In this document: positions 33,522 through 48,500 of the stretch, piece after piece
Layout of the letters: each line of letters begins with the position of its first letter
How positions within the stretch are numbered: position 1 is the stretch's first letter
Source of the DNA: Neelides folsomi
Lineage: Eukaryota; Arthropoda; Collembola; Neelipleona; Neelidae
Length of the DNA: 64,000 nucleotides
Assembly (NCBI GenBank): GCA_034687125.1
Contig: JAQGBZ010000260.1
Span: forward strand, 24,837-88,836
Direction of reading: 5' to 3'
The notes under the pieces: model-generated
What the model saw: the letters and a program-made list of their open reading frames with translations, nothing else
What the model was told of the DNA's origin: nothing
Database searches by the model: none
Program-made: the position numbers and the translations under genes

Positions 33522-36500
33522 GTAGGGCAAAAATAATTCATATCAAATCCCAAATTAAATACCATTTGCCCATTTTGGGATCATCTAGTTATGAGAGGTT
33601 GTATTACATTGCTGAGGGTGAGGAACCTCACATTTGCACTTCATATGACACTTCCTCATTTCAAACATCTTCTCATTGACCATAAATATACGGATTTTAA
33701 AAATTGAACAAGTTTTTATATTTGATTTCTTATTCCCACTCATCACCACGATGGTGAAAATAAAAAACAAATTCCCAGAATTTAATAAAGCGAATTTAAT
33801 TTCCTTCATGCACTTGATTATTACTACAAAAATATGTAATTGATTATTTAAGTCAATGTGATATTTGTAAATATGATATCACTATCAAAATATTATATTT
33901 AAGAAATTTTATTTAATGACTAATACTATAAGACTTATAACTGTGAACCGTAAAAAGATAAAATTATTCGACAAGCAAAACAATTATTATCTAATTTTAA
34001 GATAAATACATACAATCATCGTATCATACATACATTTGTATTTTTAAAATGCTTGCAAGGCTTCTAAATTTATTGTTCAACATTTTTTAAATTGTTTTTC
34101 AAATATTAGTAATAGTTATAATAAATTCATTAATTTACACTTTTCCAAGCTGAAAATTCATTTCTGGTAATTAAATTTAATTATCTCTCAAGATCTTCTT
34201 ATCTCGAACTGAAGAATATATGTGAATATGACCTATGTATTATATAGCATGCAGGGAAGATTGTTAAATTTTCATTTATTCTTGATGGAGAATCGGGCGT
34301 AGAAGTAACGAGTGAATTTGAGTGTTGGGTGGTTCCTCAACACGTGGGTTAGGAATTGGCAAAAAGGTGTTTGCCGAGAACCTTGCAATATAAGATTTAA
34401 CTTGACCTTCGTCTCTCCCCTCAGAGATTCGCAATATTGGCGGAGAGGGAGAGCGTCCCCGTGGATTTCCTCCCATGTCCGACCCTCGCAATTTACGCCT
34501 CTCACGCATTCATTATATATTATTATTATCCCTCAAAATACTCTCCTTGCCCTACACTGCTCGCACCACATTGCCGAAATTCCACTGACAGCCCCACATC
34601 CGTCTCAGCCGGGGAGTTCCTCGTTTCAATCCCCAGTCAGAGACGGAACTCACGGACATCAAGGTCTCAGCCACAGACATGCGGCTCTTGCAAATATTTC
34701 TTAATGCAAACGTCTAGTGCATATATAACACAATTTTAAAATGTTCAAAGTTAGTTCCGCTTATTGTTCAACTATTTAAATTTTAACATCCAAACCACCT
34801 GTTTAATTTAACATTTAATGAATAGGGCTCACAGAAGCGGCCGTCGCTTCAAAAGACTCAACCTTTGACTCTTAACCAGCCAAATAAAGTAAGAAACTTT
34901 TTACGATTAATTATTACTTATGTACATAGGAGCATCTTTGTAGTAAATAACATCACCATTTTTCATACCTGCACTATACTTACCTAGGAATTGTAAAACG
35001 ATAATTGCTCATGTTAAATATTTTTAACCACCCAATGGAAAAATCATTTACATAATAAATAAGGCGTACACTAATACTTATATTAAATATTTTTGACATT
35101 TTATATCACGCATCATGGTAAACAATGTTAAAATTTCTTTTGAGTGATATTGTTGTACTAATTGAAATTTAGTATTTATTTTATTGTTATTTGAGAAAAA
35201 TTGAACAATTCCAATAATGTATATTATATAAATTACATTTTGTTAAAGGTTAAATATATTTTCACTAATTTTTACAAGGCATAAGATGGCATTGCCAATA
35301 TTATTGTAATCGTGTAAATTGGATTTAAACTTGAAAATTCCTTATCGGTATATAATGAAAAAACGATAAACGACTTATGCACAATGACGTAGCAATAATG
35401 GGCATGTATTGTATACATATACAAAACATATCCACATTTCATATAAAAAGATGTAGCCATTGGCATACATATATCGTTTACGGATACGGTTATAAATAAT
35501 ATTGTAATCAATATTAAGGTACACGTACACTACATTGTATGTAAATACATATTTTATTACTTGTTGGGCATATTTTATATATGCACTAATAAGGAACGAG
35601 AGTCAGTGTAATGGAGAATCCAATTAATACAGATAAATTAATTCTAATACTTTGTAAGTGTTGAATATAAATTGTAAAATAATCGGCTTACTTATCGTTA
35701 AATTCCTTTGAGTGTGTACGATGGTTTTTTTCATTTTCTAACCTCATTCATGGTTTAGTCATTTATAGTTTTTATATATAAGTATATATTTATGTAGGCA
35801 TATATAAATATACATTTTGCCTATATTCCAATTTGAAAGTGTTGGTGTGAGGATTTTTGGCACACTTTTGAATTGGCATTCTCGTTCCCCTCCAGCCAAG
35901 AGGGAATTTTTGAGTTGGGAATTTATTAATTGTTGGGGGTATTGGGATGAGGATGACAGTCGAATGGTTCCTCATTGTTCTGGAAAGTTCTTGAGGAGTT
36001 GGTGGGGAGAGTGGGCGGGTAACTGGGGTGGATTACTCACAAACTCATAATTGTACTAAAAGGACAAGTGGGTTTTATTTACTTTTGGTGAACGAGGTTG
36101 TATGGGGCAAAGGCTTCCCATCCCCACGAACCAAACTCAAACTCCCGACAAATAAAATAGCTCCAAAAAACGACAAACCTCATTTAAAAGCTACAAACCT
36201 TATTTAAGCCCTAAATCAACACTTCTGCCTCTTATAAGGAATTCCTCGCCTAACGGTACACTCACAGATGAGGTCCGATGACGCCTTATTAATTTCCTCC
36301 CCACATTTACCACACATAAATGTCTCTATTGCTCGACTTTCTTCACTACTTGGCTACTTAAATGAATTAGATTTAATATACAACTTTGAAACTACTTACC
36401 ATCACAAATATGTTTCCTGATACAACACTTTGCACATCATTTTGCTTTATTTACTAATTATTTTATTTAGTAAGGACTTGTGCTCATGGGCTAATTACTA

Positions 36501-39417
36501 CAATGGAAAAGGGAAAAAATTAATTAGGCGTTTACCATTGTTAGCCAGTCAAATTATTCAAAAATTAGACAAGATGATGATTGTTTAATATTTAAGAACG
36601 TCTTCATTGAATTATACGACCAATGATGTTTTATTCACATTATGACATTATAATAACTTAATAACTACATAAGTATATATTATTTATACTGTAGTTAAAT
36701 ACAAATGCCTATGTATTATTGAGCGTATTATAAATCATCGTATTATTTTATCTAACAATAAGTATAACCATTGAAGTTCAGTCTTGAATTATTTCAAAGA
36801 TTAAAATCAAAATAGGGTATTTCAATTGCACTATAAGTATGTAATTTGAACATCATGAAGGACCTTGATGTTTTAACAATCAACTCACCTGCTCCTCTTA
36901 AACCTCTTTACTATTACGTATCTAAAACTTATACCTTATATTTTTTCTATAATGTCTTCTTATCATTTATCACTTGTTAAAAACCATCATAATTCCTTGT
37001 AAAGTAGATTTATATGTATGTATATTCAATTGTATTTGTTATCTCTTGTATTCCACTCTATTCATATATTTACAAGTCGTAAAACTTAAAGTATGTCTAT
37101 TTCTTCTTGTTTTTAATGTAGTTTTTGTTTAAAGCAAGTGATTATAAAATTTTGAAGTGATTTTATCCATAAGTTGATATAAATGTTTTTCCAAGTCAAA
37201 ATTATCTTTTTTGCTATTTATAATTTATAATACTCATTAGCTATTCTTATTAGATGGGTATTTTGTGCCAATGAATCCGGATATGCTAAACTTGAATTAT
37301 TCATTATATTCATATTAACTCACTTCTTAGGAACATTAAATGGTTTGAAGTTAATGCGGCGTAGGACAATGTTTAAATACCTGCCATTAAAAAAATGAAG
37401 TTGGTTTAAATGAATAGGTATTTAACTATAGTTATTATATTTATATTTAAGTACTCATTTAACCACCATCCTACCCATCGTGTGTGGCTTCAGAAAATGA
37501 GAGACATGCTGACATGAGAGAAACAGACGAGAATGTTAAAGAGTGGATGAGAATTGGTTGGAATAATTACAAGTGCTAAAACATTATAACTTTTCAGTGT
37601 CACTCAGAGAAAAGGACCATAAAGAGCGTATATGTAAAGTACTTCCGCGAAATGTTTAAACCTGTGACTTTATTCTATACACATCCCCTTTTGAATCCTA
37701 ATATATACTCTATATAATGATGTAGATGGATATTAGTTCCAATGTTATTTGAATTCCAACTCAGACGAGCAAAATTAAATTGGGGCTTAACATTTATATA
37801 TAGCTGAGTTATTAAATAAGCTGATGGATGGTTTACTAATAAAGGCAGATTGGGGGAATCTTTCCTAAATAGATAAACCGTTTATTGGGTCCTCGGTTCA
37901 TAATGGGAAGGTAGAGTCTTATAGTTAACAGATTGCCTCGTGGAACTCGTTGGATGGATGGCCATTAGCCGAATCTGCTCATTCGGGATGTCCTTATGGG
38001 GCGAACTGTGGATGGGTATTTATGCAGAGATCTCCAGGCAGGGTGAACACACTCGAGGGCTCCTTTTCTCATTTTGTTCGAGAGAAGGGCGGATTCGTCT
38101 CTCGTCCAGGGTGGAGTTGTATAATAGTCTCAGGGTCAATCCAAATCATCCTCTCATACTTTACACCAAATTTGCAACCACAAACGTCTTAACACTTGCG
38201 CTTTCTATTTCAATAATTATTTACTAATTGCCAATGATCCTCCACTTGGTCAAGCCCTAAAGTTGATGGGAATAAATAAATGAATTTACCATTGGGATAT
38301 TCCATTTATTGAGGATGTCAACAAGAGGTCGAGAGAGATTGGTTGATTTTATACAATTCCTCACACTCTCTCCGTGTGTTATTTGGTGGGAGCAGGAGCG
38401 GAATGCGTAGGCGAACTTCTCGTCGCTCCCAATGATTCAAAGAGGAGTGATTCAAAGAAGCGAGAGATATTTTTACATCCAAGAGAACCAATGAGAACAT
38501 GTTCAGTCAATTAAAATCCATTTTCTCCTTGAAGACAATGAGAAAGAAGTCGAGAGGGGCAACATTGTCCACTAACTCTATTTACAATCACCACCACACG
38601 GGATCCCAAAATAAGCTCAATTGGAGACTGATGTTCCCCAAAATACTCTCTGCCTCTCTTCGCCATTCCTTCCCAAGAGACCGAGGTGATTTCAACTTCA
38701 AATTGAGTTAATTTTAAATTCTATTTAAAAACGACTCGTTTGCATAATTATTCCCAAGCTTTGTCAACTCGTAGGTCATCCAAATCCCTCACTGACTCAC
38801 CCCGATTTAATGTTAAGGTCAAAAGAAGAACCATAACATTAATGATAGGAAGTTCCGTTTAGGTAGGCCCTCTGGGTCCGTTTATTATCTAATCCTAAGA
38901 ATATGTATGCAAAAGGGCTTCTTTGTCTGGTGGTGCACTTTGGCCATTAATGTGGATTGAGTAGCCGGTGTGCGCCAAGGAGGAGCCGATGCCTTTTTTA
39001 CCATCCACTCCACTGACAACTCAAGAGACAATGAAAACGAGTTGGGAGATTGGGAATGAATTGAAAGGGTGACTTAATTCCTCGACCTCATCCTCAATGG
39101 GCAGAAGATGAGGGAGTCTTTGGCTCAGAGATCTCATTCCTTCTTCACATCGCTCAGTTGTTCGAGAGCATCCGACCCACTCACTTCGCTCCCCTCCCAT
39201 TGTCTCATATTTTTATCCACACGTGGCTCAGAACCCTTTTTTCACCTCAATTAAACTCCATGGCCCTCAATTGACCCTTTTCACCCAACTAATTTTATTT
39301 ACACCCTTTGACAAATTCGGAATTAAATACATAGTTTCACATCCGAAACTTTCCTTTACAAAATATTTTGAGTTGAAAGTGAAAGTGATGTGGATTTAAA
39401 TTCCAAAGTGTGTAAAA
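33522..39417 (+). other. Presumed sarm1 upstream intron sequence
   Basis: Mostly AT-rich. A GC-richer patch at 34270-34720 has overlapping ORFs on both strands (77-130 codons), and another at 37860-38230 carries two overlapping plus-strand ORFs. I could not join any of them to a neighbour with consistent phase and family similarity, so none is called. Confidence 0.4.
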
Positions 39418-39516
39418 ATGGCGAGTGATCCTCGAAAACCAAAATTGTTCAGGAGATCAGTCACGGTCCCTGCAGACCTAATCCATGTACCAGCCGATCA
39501 TAAGCTCATTGATATG
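39418..39516 (+). CDS. Candidate alternative first exon of sarm1
   Basis: A 33-codon exon starts at ATG and ends in phase 0 at ATG|GTAAATC. The peptide begins MASDPRKPKLFRRSVTVPAD and ends HKLIDM. Its basic, serine-containing start is exon-like rather than random AT-rich sequence, and the region just upstream is GC-richer and promoter-like. It would join the phase-0 exon at 52253 in frame across a 12.7 kb intron. I know of no direct family match for this peptide; the link to sarm1 rests on strand, phase and lack of another partner. Confidence 0.5.
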
Positions 39517-42500
39517 GTAAATCATCATTTCTCTCAATTAATCATACATAAATAATAACATTTATTAAGCTTCATTAATAATAAAAACAAAATTCACTAA
39601 TTATATTGAAAAGATTATGAACAAATAAATACGTGTTTATATACATGATTGTTTATTCTATTTTGTAAACTTAAAAGTTAAAACTACTGTACCATATATT
39701 ATATAGTATTATCTCATAGTTTACATACCTCCAAGTGCATAATTCTTGAGTTTGGATGTGGAATTAGTTTTGTATACATACAGATATTTCCGTTTATGTG
39801 AAATGTGCACACTAATATTTAATTACAGTACAGATACATATACAGATAGTTATAGTATAAGTATAAATATCTGTACATCTACCATAGATCTTACATTATA
39901 TTTTCCCTTGATTCTTTTTGCCTCTTTGTGAAAAAGCATCTTGATGAGTTTTGTCTAGTTCAGGCCGTAAAAGAATGTTTATTGCTGAGCATCGAACCTT
40001 TGGGAATTTGCTTTAAGGAATATTTCAAAGAGAGCCTTGAAGATGCAAATTCTAGTTGACCCTTTGGTATCTTATGAACTCCATTGTTAGTAAATGTGTT
40101 CTGAAGAGATTTCAACTTTTGAATTAGCCCCAATGTCCTCCAATGTGATCTGTGAGTGGAGATATGGATTTGAGAAATAATTAATGCGGAGAGTAAAAAA
40201 GCCTGGTCATGGTTTATTTTATAGGATGCTGGCCAAGGAGGAATTATTTCCTTTTAAAGCCTTTCCTCTGTCCTCGTGTCCAGACTCTCCAGGCTCCCTT
40301 GGTTTCATTCCTTGGAACAGGATTTCCATCCATAGCCAATTTGCTCAAAAATGGTTCGTTGTCTCAAAGGTCTTATTTATGCTTCAGCTCAAATATTTAA
40401 AGAAATCCTAGTTGGAATCTGCAGTTAAATCCTTCCACCATCAGATGAACCATTTTGTATTAATACTATTGGTTTGTATACTATTACATACTACTACTAT
40501 AATACTACTTCCTTAGTTATTAGGAATTTAAAAAAGAACACTACAAAGTAAATGGGCTGTATATGTATGTATGTAATAGATGATATTTCTGGTCTATGAA
40601 TGTCTAGTTAGCTACAAGCTACTCGTATTTGAACTTTCAACTTCAACGTAGTACATACATAGTTTTGTGCTGTTATTGTATGTAAGTAAATATAAATACT
40701 ATACATACCTACATACTTTACATATGTATATACAAATAACTAAAGGTATATACAATCTGACCAATAACTAAAATTTAAATTCCCACACGTGTATGAAAAA
40801 CCACTTAAAATTGTAAATGAATATTCATCTTTGATGTTCAACGTTTGTATTTGTGACATCCCATTTGGCATAATGTTGTCGGTAATGCGGCCAAGCTGGA
40901 TGTTATTGTCTTTTGGTGTGGTTCGAGTTGTTGTGAAGATCCCTCAGGAGGGTCACGTGAGAGCAATTGCAATTCCAATAAGAGTGTTTGAGAGATGGCT
41001 ATTAGCATTGCCACTCCCAAGGAATGTGTCAGCTCACCTGAGATTTATTTTTTCATAATCCAATCCCAGGGTTGTCACTCGCCCTCCGCTGGGTCTCATC
41101 CACACTTTGGAGCCAAAGGTGCGGTGAAGTAGCCGGGTCAAACCGCCAACTCCCTCCATACATTTACACACGTGGAGGGTTTTTTCCGCCTCAATCAATT
41201 GGCTCATAGAAAGACTCAACTTATTGTTACAACTTCTTCCCATCCCCAGGTAGTCCCATCCAATCTTCAACACTAATCCCAATTCAATTACATGAGAAGT
41301 GATTCCACTTTTCAGACACTAATACTAATACTTATTCCTATTGTGTGTGCACCATGTATGCATTACTACAATCGATGTGATGGATCATAAAAGTAATTCA
41401 TATTTCATTGACAGCATTTTACGATGTTCATTTGGGTTCCGGGATGAATGAAGTCTACTCGTAGTTGTCTACACACAATTTGAGGAATCTCTTGTTTCAC
41501 ATGTTGACTCATTCACTCCTCGTTGGTTTAGAATGAGTGGAGTGATTCATCGATCTTCTACTTTCGACCCAAACCTTCCAACTCGCCATTAGTTAACACC
41601 AATATCGTCTGATACCACATTAATTTATTATCCTTTACAATTTTACTAAACAATTCACAACAATGTTTCCGTATTTTTTACTTCTCTCTTTTATATTTTC
41701 TTAATTACTTCGCAATACAGACATTACCAGTATTAATTGTCTAGCATGCAAAAAGCTAATAGGTATATAATACAAATACTACTATGTATACATACATATA
41801 CTACTCCTAATAAGTTGTGATTGTAACTATGTATGTATGGTATTTACATTTGTATGGTTAATTTTATGCATAAGTTGTTTGACTATTGCATATTTTGTTG
41901 TGAAGATGGGAAGTGAATGGAGAATTGCATTATTATTGCCTTTGGGCTAAGTCATTGTCAGAAGTTTCTCGAACACTTCGTCTCGCCTCAATCTCTCCTT
42001 AAATGAGTATATAGGGAATTGTTTCTGACCCTCGTTCTCCTCCCTGCCCCGTCAACGAGACGCTGTGGGCAAAAGAGGAAATGTGGAATAAATTAGGAGG
42101 CTCGAGATAGTTTCAAACTACGTAATAATTCCAATGAGGGATTCTCCAAAAGATTTACGACCTACGAAGACAGGAGAGTCCCACTCATAAATTCGGGTTT
42201 GTTAGGAACCGACGGCTCCCGCCGTTTTACACCTTCAACTTATAACCCTCCTGGGGGCACCTAATAGCAACCATTTTCTTTCAAAATATCTTCACTCAAT
42301 GAGCCAGCCAGGTTTTTTTACATTAATGCATTTATAGCCAATGATTTAATAATTGACTTGCAGAAGTTTCGTGGCATTAATGCGAATTCTTGAGAATTAG
42401 TCATATCATCCCTTCACGTATCGGTCAGACGCTCTCAATACTAAATATAGAGATTAAAGAATGGAAAGGTGGGAAGATAGGAGTTGTGAATCATCTCATT

Positions 42501-45500
42501 GATTCGTCATGATTCTCTTTGAGTGATCCATTGACTCATCATGGAAGATAAACGTATCAAGTCTTTACAACTATTCTATAAATTCCATGAACAAGAATGC
42601 CAAATTACTCATCCTTTCACTCTCATTCTTTATTTCTATGTTTTATCTATTGAGAGAATCGCGAGTGAGGAAGCTTAACGCGGAATAATGTAATAATGCC
42701 TATGTATCCTATGTATGTATTAGATATACGATAATAGAAGGAATATGCGATTCAATTAAGCTATTTGTTCAAATATCCTTTCCATTATTTAATATAAACA
42801 TTTCCCATGCGACGAGTATTAATTCCCCACATAGACCTTTCAACATTTATTAATATCTAATGAACTATACAATACATTATTAATTACCCCTATCTACCTA
42901 TTTTCATTTTCTCTAACTTATTTACATTTGTGGCAGATCTTTTATAAGAAAAGTTGTATAGTATTTACATATTTAGGTATTTATACCTTTATTATTTATT
43001 TACCATAACAAACAACTTCGCATATTGGTATATACGAATTCCTTGCCGGATATTGAAAAGGTTAAACCCCTTGATTTTCTCAAATTCCTATTAATAATCC
43101 AATAGAAAAGAATTAAGAATATCGTACACCTATGAGTGAAATACGAGTAAATATAAGTATGTTAAGTTTAAATCTTTAAACAAGGTCATTTGAATAAATC
43201 TATTATTATGTTGCAAAGTTTAAACATGGTCAACATCAACTACACATGTACTCTATACATAGAGTAGATCTGTATAAATATTTTCAATTTCATTCAGTAA
43301 AATCGCTACAATTTATTAAATAGGTAGATACAAAGTTGTTAATGTTAAACTATGTCATTAATTATTAATAATATTTATAATATTATTCTTGTTATTGAAT
43401 CATGTACAACATATGCTACATATTATGGCCCCTCTTTTTTACTTATATAAATATTTTTCCATATTATACGTATGCTTTACATTTAGGTTATATATAATTA
43501 TTTATATATATTACGATAATAATATAATTACGAGAGATTTACTCAATTCCCTTATTGATGTCGTTAAATTGCAAATGCAATTACAATTGATGATAATATG
43601 AAAAAGATTAACTTACATAGTTTGTACATTCATAGTTTACATGATTTTATTTCTCACTGACTGACTGACTTAGAGTAAGTGAGTGAGTTAGAAGTAAATG
43701 GAAGGATTTGACCATTTCCCTCACCATTTTGTTTTCCTCTTGAAAAGAGAGGTGTTATAAAGGTTGAGGTAGTTCGAAGCGGATATGGAAATTCAAGGAT
43801 GAGTGAAAGAGCATATATGTATTAATATTGAAGATAAATATGTACAAACAAGTGTTTCTCTACCTTGGGTAATGCATAAGCCCATTAAGACATGAACATG
43901 GGAAATGAACATATATAGTTAGATGTGCATTTGAGTCAACTGCGTAGTCCTTTGTGACCTTTGGCAACAACAATTTTTGCCCGGCACTGTGAGGGCAGGT
44001 TCTCAGAGCCCGCTCCAGATCAGACGGAATTATAATTAGGAAAATCTTTTCATACACGGCTGATATCGAACATGGTCGTAATAACTGTGGGAGCATTATG
44101 GGAATAGGTAAAGGAGGTCTGGCGCCTAAAATTAGTTTTCGGCAAAAAGTTGTCGATGCCACGCTTTGAATATTCATCTCGAGAAGATGAGTGGGGTAAG
44201 GAGGAGGTTTACAAAAATGGTTTGCCACCCGAATCGGGACAATCCCCGTCCAATCCTACCATTGAGAAGGAAGCCAAATGGGGGGGATGAACGTCCCTTG
44301 AAAACTCTTCCACTTGTGTCAGTGGAGGTGCCGTCGAATCTCCTCCGAAGATTTAAATCTTCTACCAGGTGTACCAAATCCCCATCCAAAGCATCATATG
44401 GGTGGCTTGGCTCACAAAGTGTGCTCCAGAGATCATAGCCCCATTATTTATATCAAAGGGCAAATTAAAAACAATTGCAAATGTGCCCAAGTTAATTCTG
44501 GAATGATCCGATCCCTTGTAGGGAAAGTTACAATTAATGAAAAACTTTTGACATCAAAAAGTTTGTAAAATTAATTAGTGAATGAATACAAATAATAAGT
44601 GTATGGGCAAACGTATACCATATTTATACTATTTATATGTATATATGATACATATATATCTGATATATCACTTTCCTTTGTTTTTATTGGAATTGATTCA
44701 GAATTACATAATCCCCTATTTTGGAACATGCTATGTTAAACAAACAAAGTTATTCCGACCTGCCCACCTATTACAAATCATTAGAGTAAATGATATGAGT
44801 AATCTTTCTCAATTAAGCCGAATTATCTCATTGTGGGCGAATTAGTTCCTCCAATTTTCCAAATAAGGGACCAAGAGCTAAAATTATTTCTCTCCCTTTC
44901 TCTCCCCTTCATCCGCTAATGAAGGAGACCAACAATAATTTACAATCGGAAGAAAATGGAATTTCAAATCTAAATTTCACAGCAACCTTTATTCAATTAA
45001 AGGCCAAAGAATTCTGCAAGTTGGGATTTTTGTAATCAAAACAGAAGGAAATGGAAATCAGCTTTATTCGAGTCATCTCAATTTACTATCAAGTTTGTAC
45101 GTGCGAATTTTGTCATTTTGATCTCTCAATGTCAACGCATGATTAACTTATTATTGTACACAATTAACTTATATTACTTATGAATTCTTTTGTTTCATAC
45201 ATAATTAAGTATAAATTATTTGTATGTTTACCTAATACCGATGAATTATAATTTTATAGGCAATAATGGAAATAATGGTCATAAAGTAGGGAAAATGTTT
45301 AACATTGAATTTCTCATACACACAATCAACTAAAAGCTCTGTTTCGCTTCTTATGAATCACAGAACCTTTGAATGTTTTTTTAACCTAGATTATATGTAT
45401 TTGATTCTTTGAATATATTTATTGTTCAAATCCTCTGACTGAAGCTCTAACTAACAATAAGCGTTCTCCACTCTATAAAATACTATAGATGAAATTGGCA

Positions 45501-48500
45501 AAGTTTATAGGAAAAATAAATAAAGAAACATTTGGACAACTGAGACGTCAGAACGAGTGACCTTATTTAATGACATCAGGGAAAACAATTCGTATATAAA
45601 CACAGAAAATAATATAGATAAAAGTCTTAACATTTCACAGAGCAACTCGTCAATTTTGACGTTAATAAATAATTTAAAGTTTTTTTACCACAACTTGTGT
45701 GTAATTTAAGTATTTTAATTTTTCTTAAGCTGTCAATTGATTCAGCAACATCCTTTCAGTTTGATTTATAGCCATTTTTATGCAAACGCTGCACAATTTT
45801 TTAATTAGTTCTTGTCTTAAATTTAATATTAATAATACATATAAATGATAATGATTAAAAGTTGAATCTCATTATGAAATTAATATTTGAATAATCGTAT
45901 GAAGATTAAATGAATTAATATTCATGATCAAGGTTGGATCATGAATTACATGATGAGTTTAATTGTCTCGCTCAGGACTCCACCTTTGCCTCGAGTCTAT
46001 ATGAAATTTTGTAAAAATGGTTGATGGTCCCATTGATCTAATTCATTTACGTTAAGTAAACGTGAATATAAACGTCTCATTAATTTCATCTAGATAATTT
46101 AGGGGGAGATGAGCCCATGCATAATTCATATTCGCATTTGTTTTAATGGAGGAAAACATGTGTTTACCGGAGGGGAGACTCCTCGTTCTGCCGAACATAT
46201 TAATGATATGGCCTTGCGGTTGGACAGTTGGTCAAAATTATCTTACCCTTTGCTTCATTTTATGGCCCAACTTTTCCTTCGCCTCGTGAATTGATAATTT
46301 AATATTATTAAATAGCTCCAATTCATCTGAGACTTGAAGGAATGTGGGCAAACATTTTATTACGCTTTAAATCTCATTTCTCTCGAACTTTGATTCAAAA
46401 TTTTTCTCACTTTCAAGATTATCTCTTTTATTATCCCTTATCTCACACAGATAAGGATAATTCCCTATATCCGTCTTTAGTCAGAATTAAATTTCACCTT
46501 CGTTGTTAATACTCCCAAACTCCCCTCGTGTTTTATCACAAAGGGATGAAATCATAGTTCACTTCAAATACACACATAATGGGTCAAATGAAGTAAAAAG
46601 AAATTTAATATTTGCTCATCAAATGCCAATGCTCTCTTCACCATTCACTTCCAAGGCGTTCCGTTAAATTCCTGTCCCAGTGACGCCTCAACCAACGATA
46701 TAATAAATATGATAACATAACATTAGGATGCCCGCAGTGCCGCACATCCCTCAACGCCGCACCTATCCACACTTTTCTTGTGTCGAGTGTACTTTTACTA
46801 ATTTGCTAAGTAGGTAGTTAGGTAACTCCGTCACAAACAAGTCTATTTTAAAAGGGATTAACTTTAAACTCAAACTCACAGTTCTCACCGAGTTTTAGTT
46901 TTTCCAATGCAATGTTGAATGTTTATTACTCATTACATTACTCAATTAACAAGTCTTTTTTCACTATAAGTGAAGTGATAATGTTTATTTCTTTAACATT
47001 TACAATATTCAAATGAAACAATTAAATGGGCCCATTGCTGGTCTATCTTTATAAAATATCAGTGTATTTTGGTAATCCGTCGACTTTTAGATCTTATTAC
47101 AAAAGTGTTGGCTGAATTAAAATTAAAAACCTTTTAATATCATGACATAGTGTTTAATTTCTACATTGAATTGTCTTTTCGACATTCTTTAAAGAATTTG
47201 TAAACAATATCAAAGAAATGAATCTATTTATTGTTAGTGGTCGATTAAAATGGAAATCTTTGGAAAATTTGTTCCTATTGAAACATTTGTCAAACTCAAA
47301 CTCGCCAACTTTTACAAAATATTTCAAATGTTTTTGTGGCTCCTTCTTGGCAAAACCCACATTGTCAATAGCCTGGATGAAATTAATAAAAAGTTTAATT
47401 ATCAAGTCCTTTAAACAAAATTTTTTTTTATTGAATATTGAATGTAATAAACCTACAGCATTGGAAAATACAAACTCTGTGAGTGTTGTAAGTTGCGAGT
47501 TGAGTTTAAAGTTAATCCTTTTTAAAATAGCTTTGTTAGTTAAGGAGGAGGGTAGGAAAGTACAGTCAGCACAAGGAAAGGTTGATGGTAAAAGGATAGG
47601 CTCGGCGTTGAGGGATGTGCGGCACTGCGGGCATCCTATTGTTATTGCACAAATCACCCTTAAAAGTCATTTTCTACTATATGTTACTTAATTTAAAATA
47701 GACTTCTTGACATTTCCTCGTTTAGATCCAACTGCATATACAGATACTCATAGTTGTAGAGGCATATATGACAAACTGAATGTGAGTTCTTCGTAATGAC
47801 GCTTTTAAGAGCAAACATTTAAACTATTCTTCCGGACATTCATTTGAATCACACATATGGAATATATTATCCGTATGGAGACCTACACAATTATTCATTT
47901 ATTTAATGTAACAGAATTGTGAAAATTATGTCTAAACTTGGCTATTACATTTAAATAAACACCATATAGAGTAAATACATGCGAACCATCAGTTCTCACC
48001 TGTTGCATATATAAAATATTGTATATAGAATATTCTTCATCATATTAATTGTGCCAAGATAAATAAACAACCCAATTGTCTGACCAAGACGATTTTAAAT
48101 TTGTATAATAATTAAGCTTAATCTTGAGGACTGTCATTTGTACTATCTCTTTCTCACGTATAAATAAAATACAAATATTGTAAAATAAAGTAAACTAGTG
48201 AATTTATATTTGTTTTACGTAAGAGTTATTGGTTTTTGTTTCATTGTTTTTGTTTTGTAACATTGCAATGTTGTGTGACAATGCATTGTCACGAGGAAAA
48301 TGGAAATTTAGAATTCGAATAGATAGTCAATATAATAAATAATACTCTAGTCATATCTAACACATATATTACATACACACGCACACATATCCTATAAACA
48401 ATATATGTATGTACGTGGTAGTTACAAGGTATTTATAGTAGCACATACTTCAAATTATACTAATATTTATATTATTACATATTTTATAACTCACAAAAAA

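Noticed and set aside
34272-34739. Overlapping ORFs as an extra sarm1 exon or a separate gene
   Set aside because: A possible small exon (SETELTDIKVSATDMRLLQ) can be read after an AG near 34636, but its donor is poor and I could not join it in phase to the exon at 33396 or to any known family.
37940-38227. Overlapping plus-strand ORFs (95 and 80 codons) as an exon
   Set aside because: Two frames are open at once, no donor keeps a frame to the next sarm1 exon, and neither peptide resembles a known family.
43860-44568. Opposite-strand ORFs (122 codons minus, 90 and 84 codons plus) as a small gene
   Set aside because: They overlap across strands, no intron model improves them, and the peptides match nothing I know.
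47218-47691. 157-codon plus-strand ORF through the transposon
   Set aside because: It is antisense to the ORF with CxxC pairs, is Lys/Leu/Asn-rich low-complexity sequence and has no family similarity; it is probably a shadow of the AT-rich centre.
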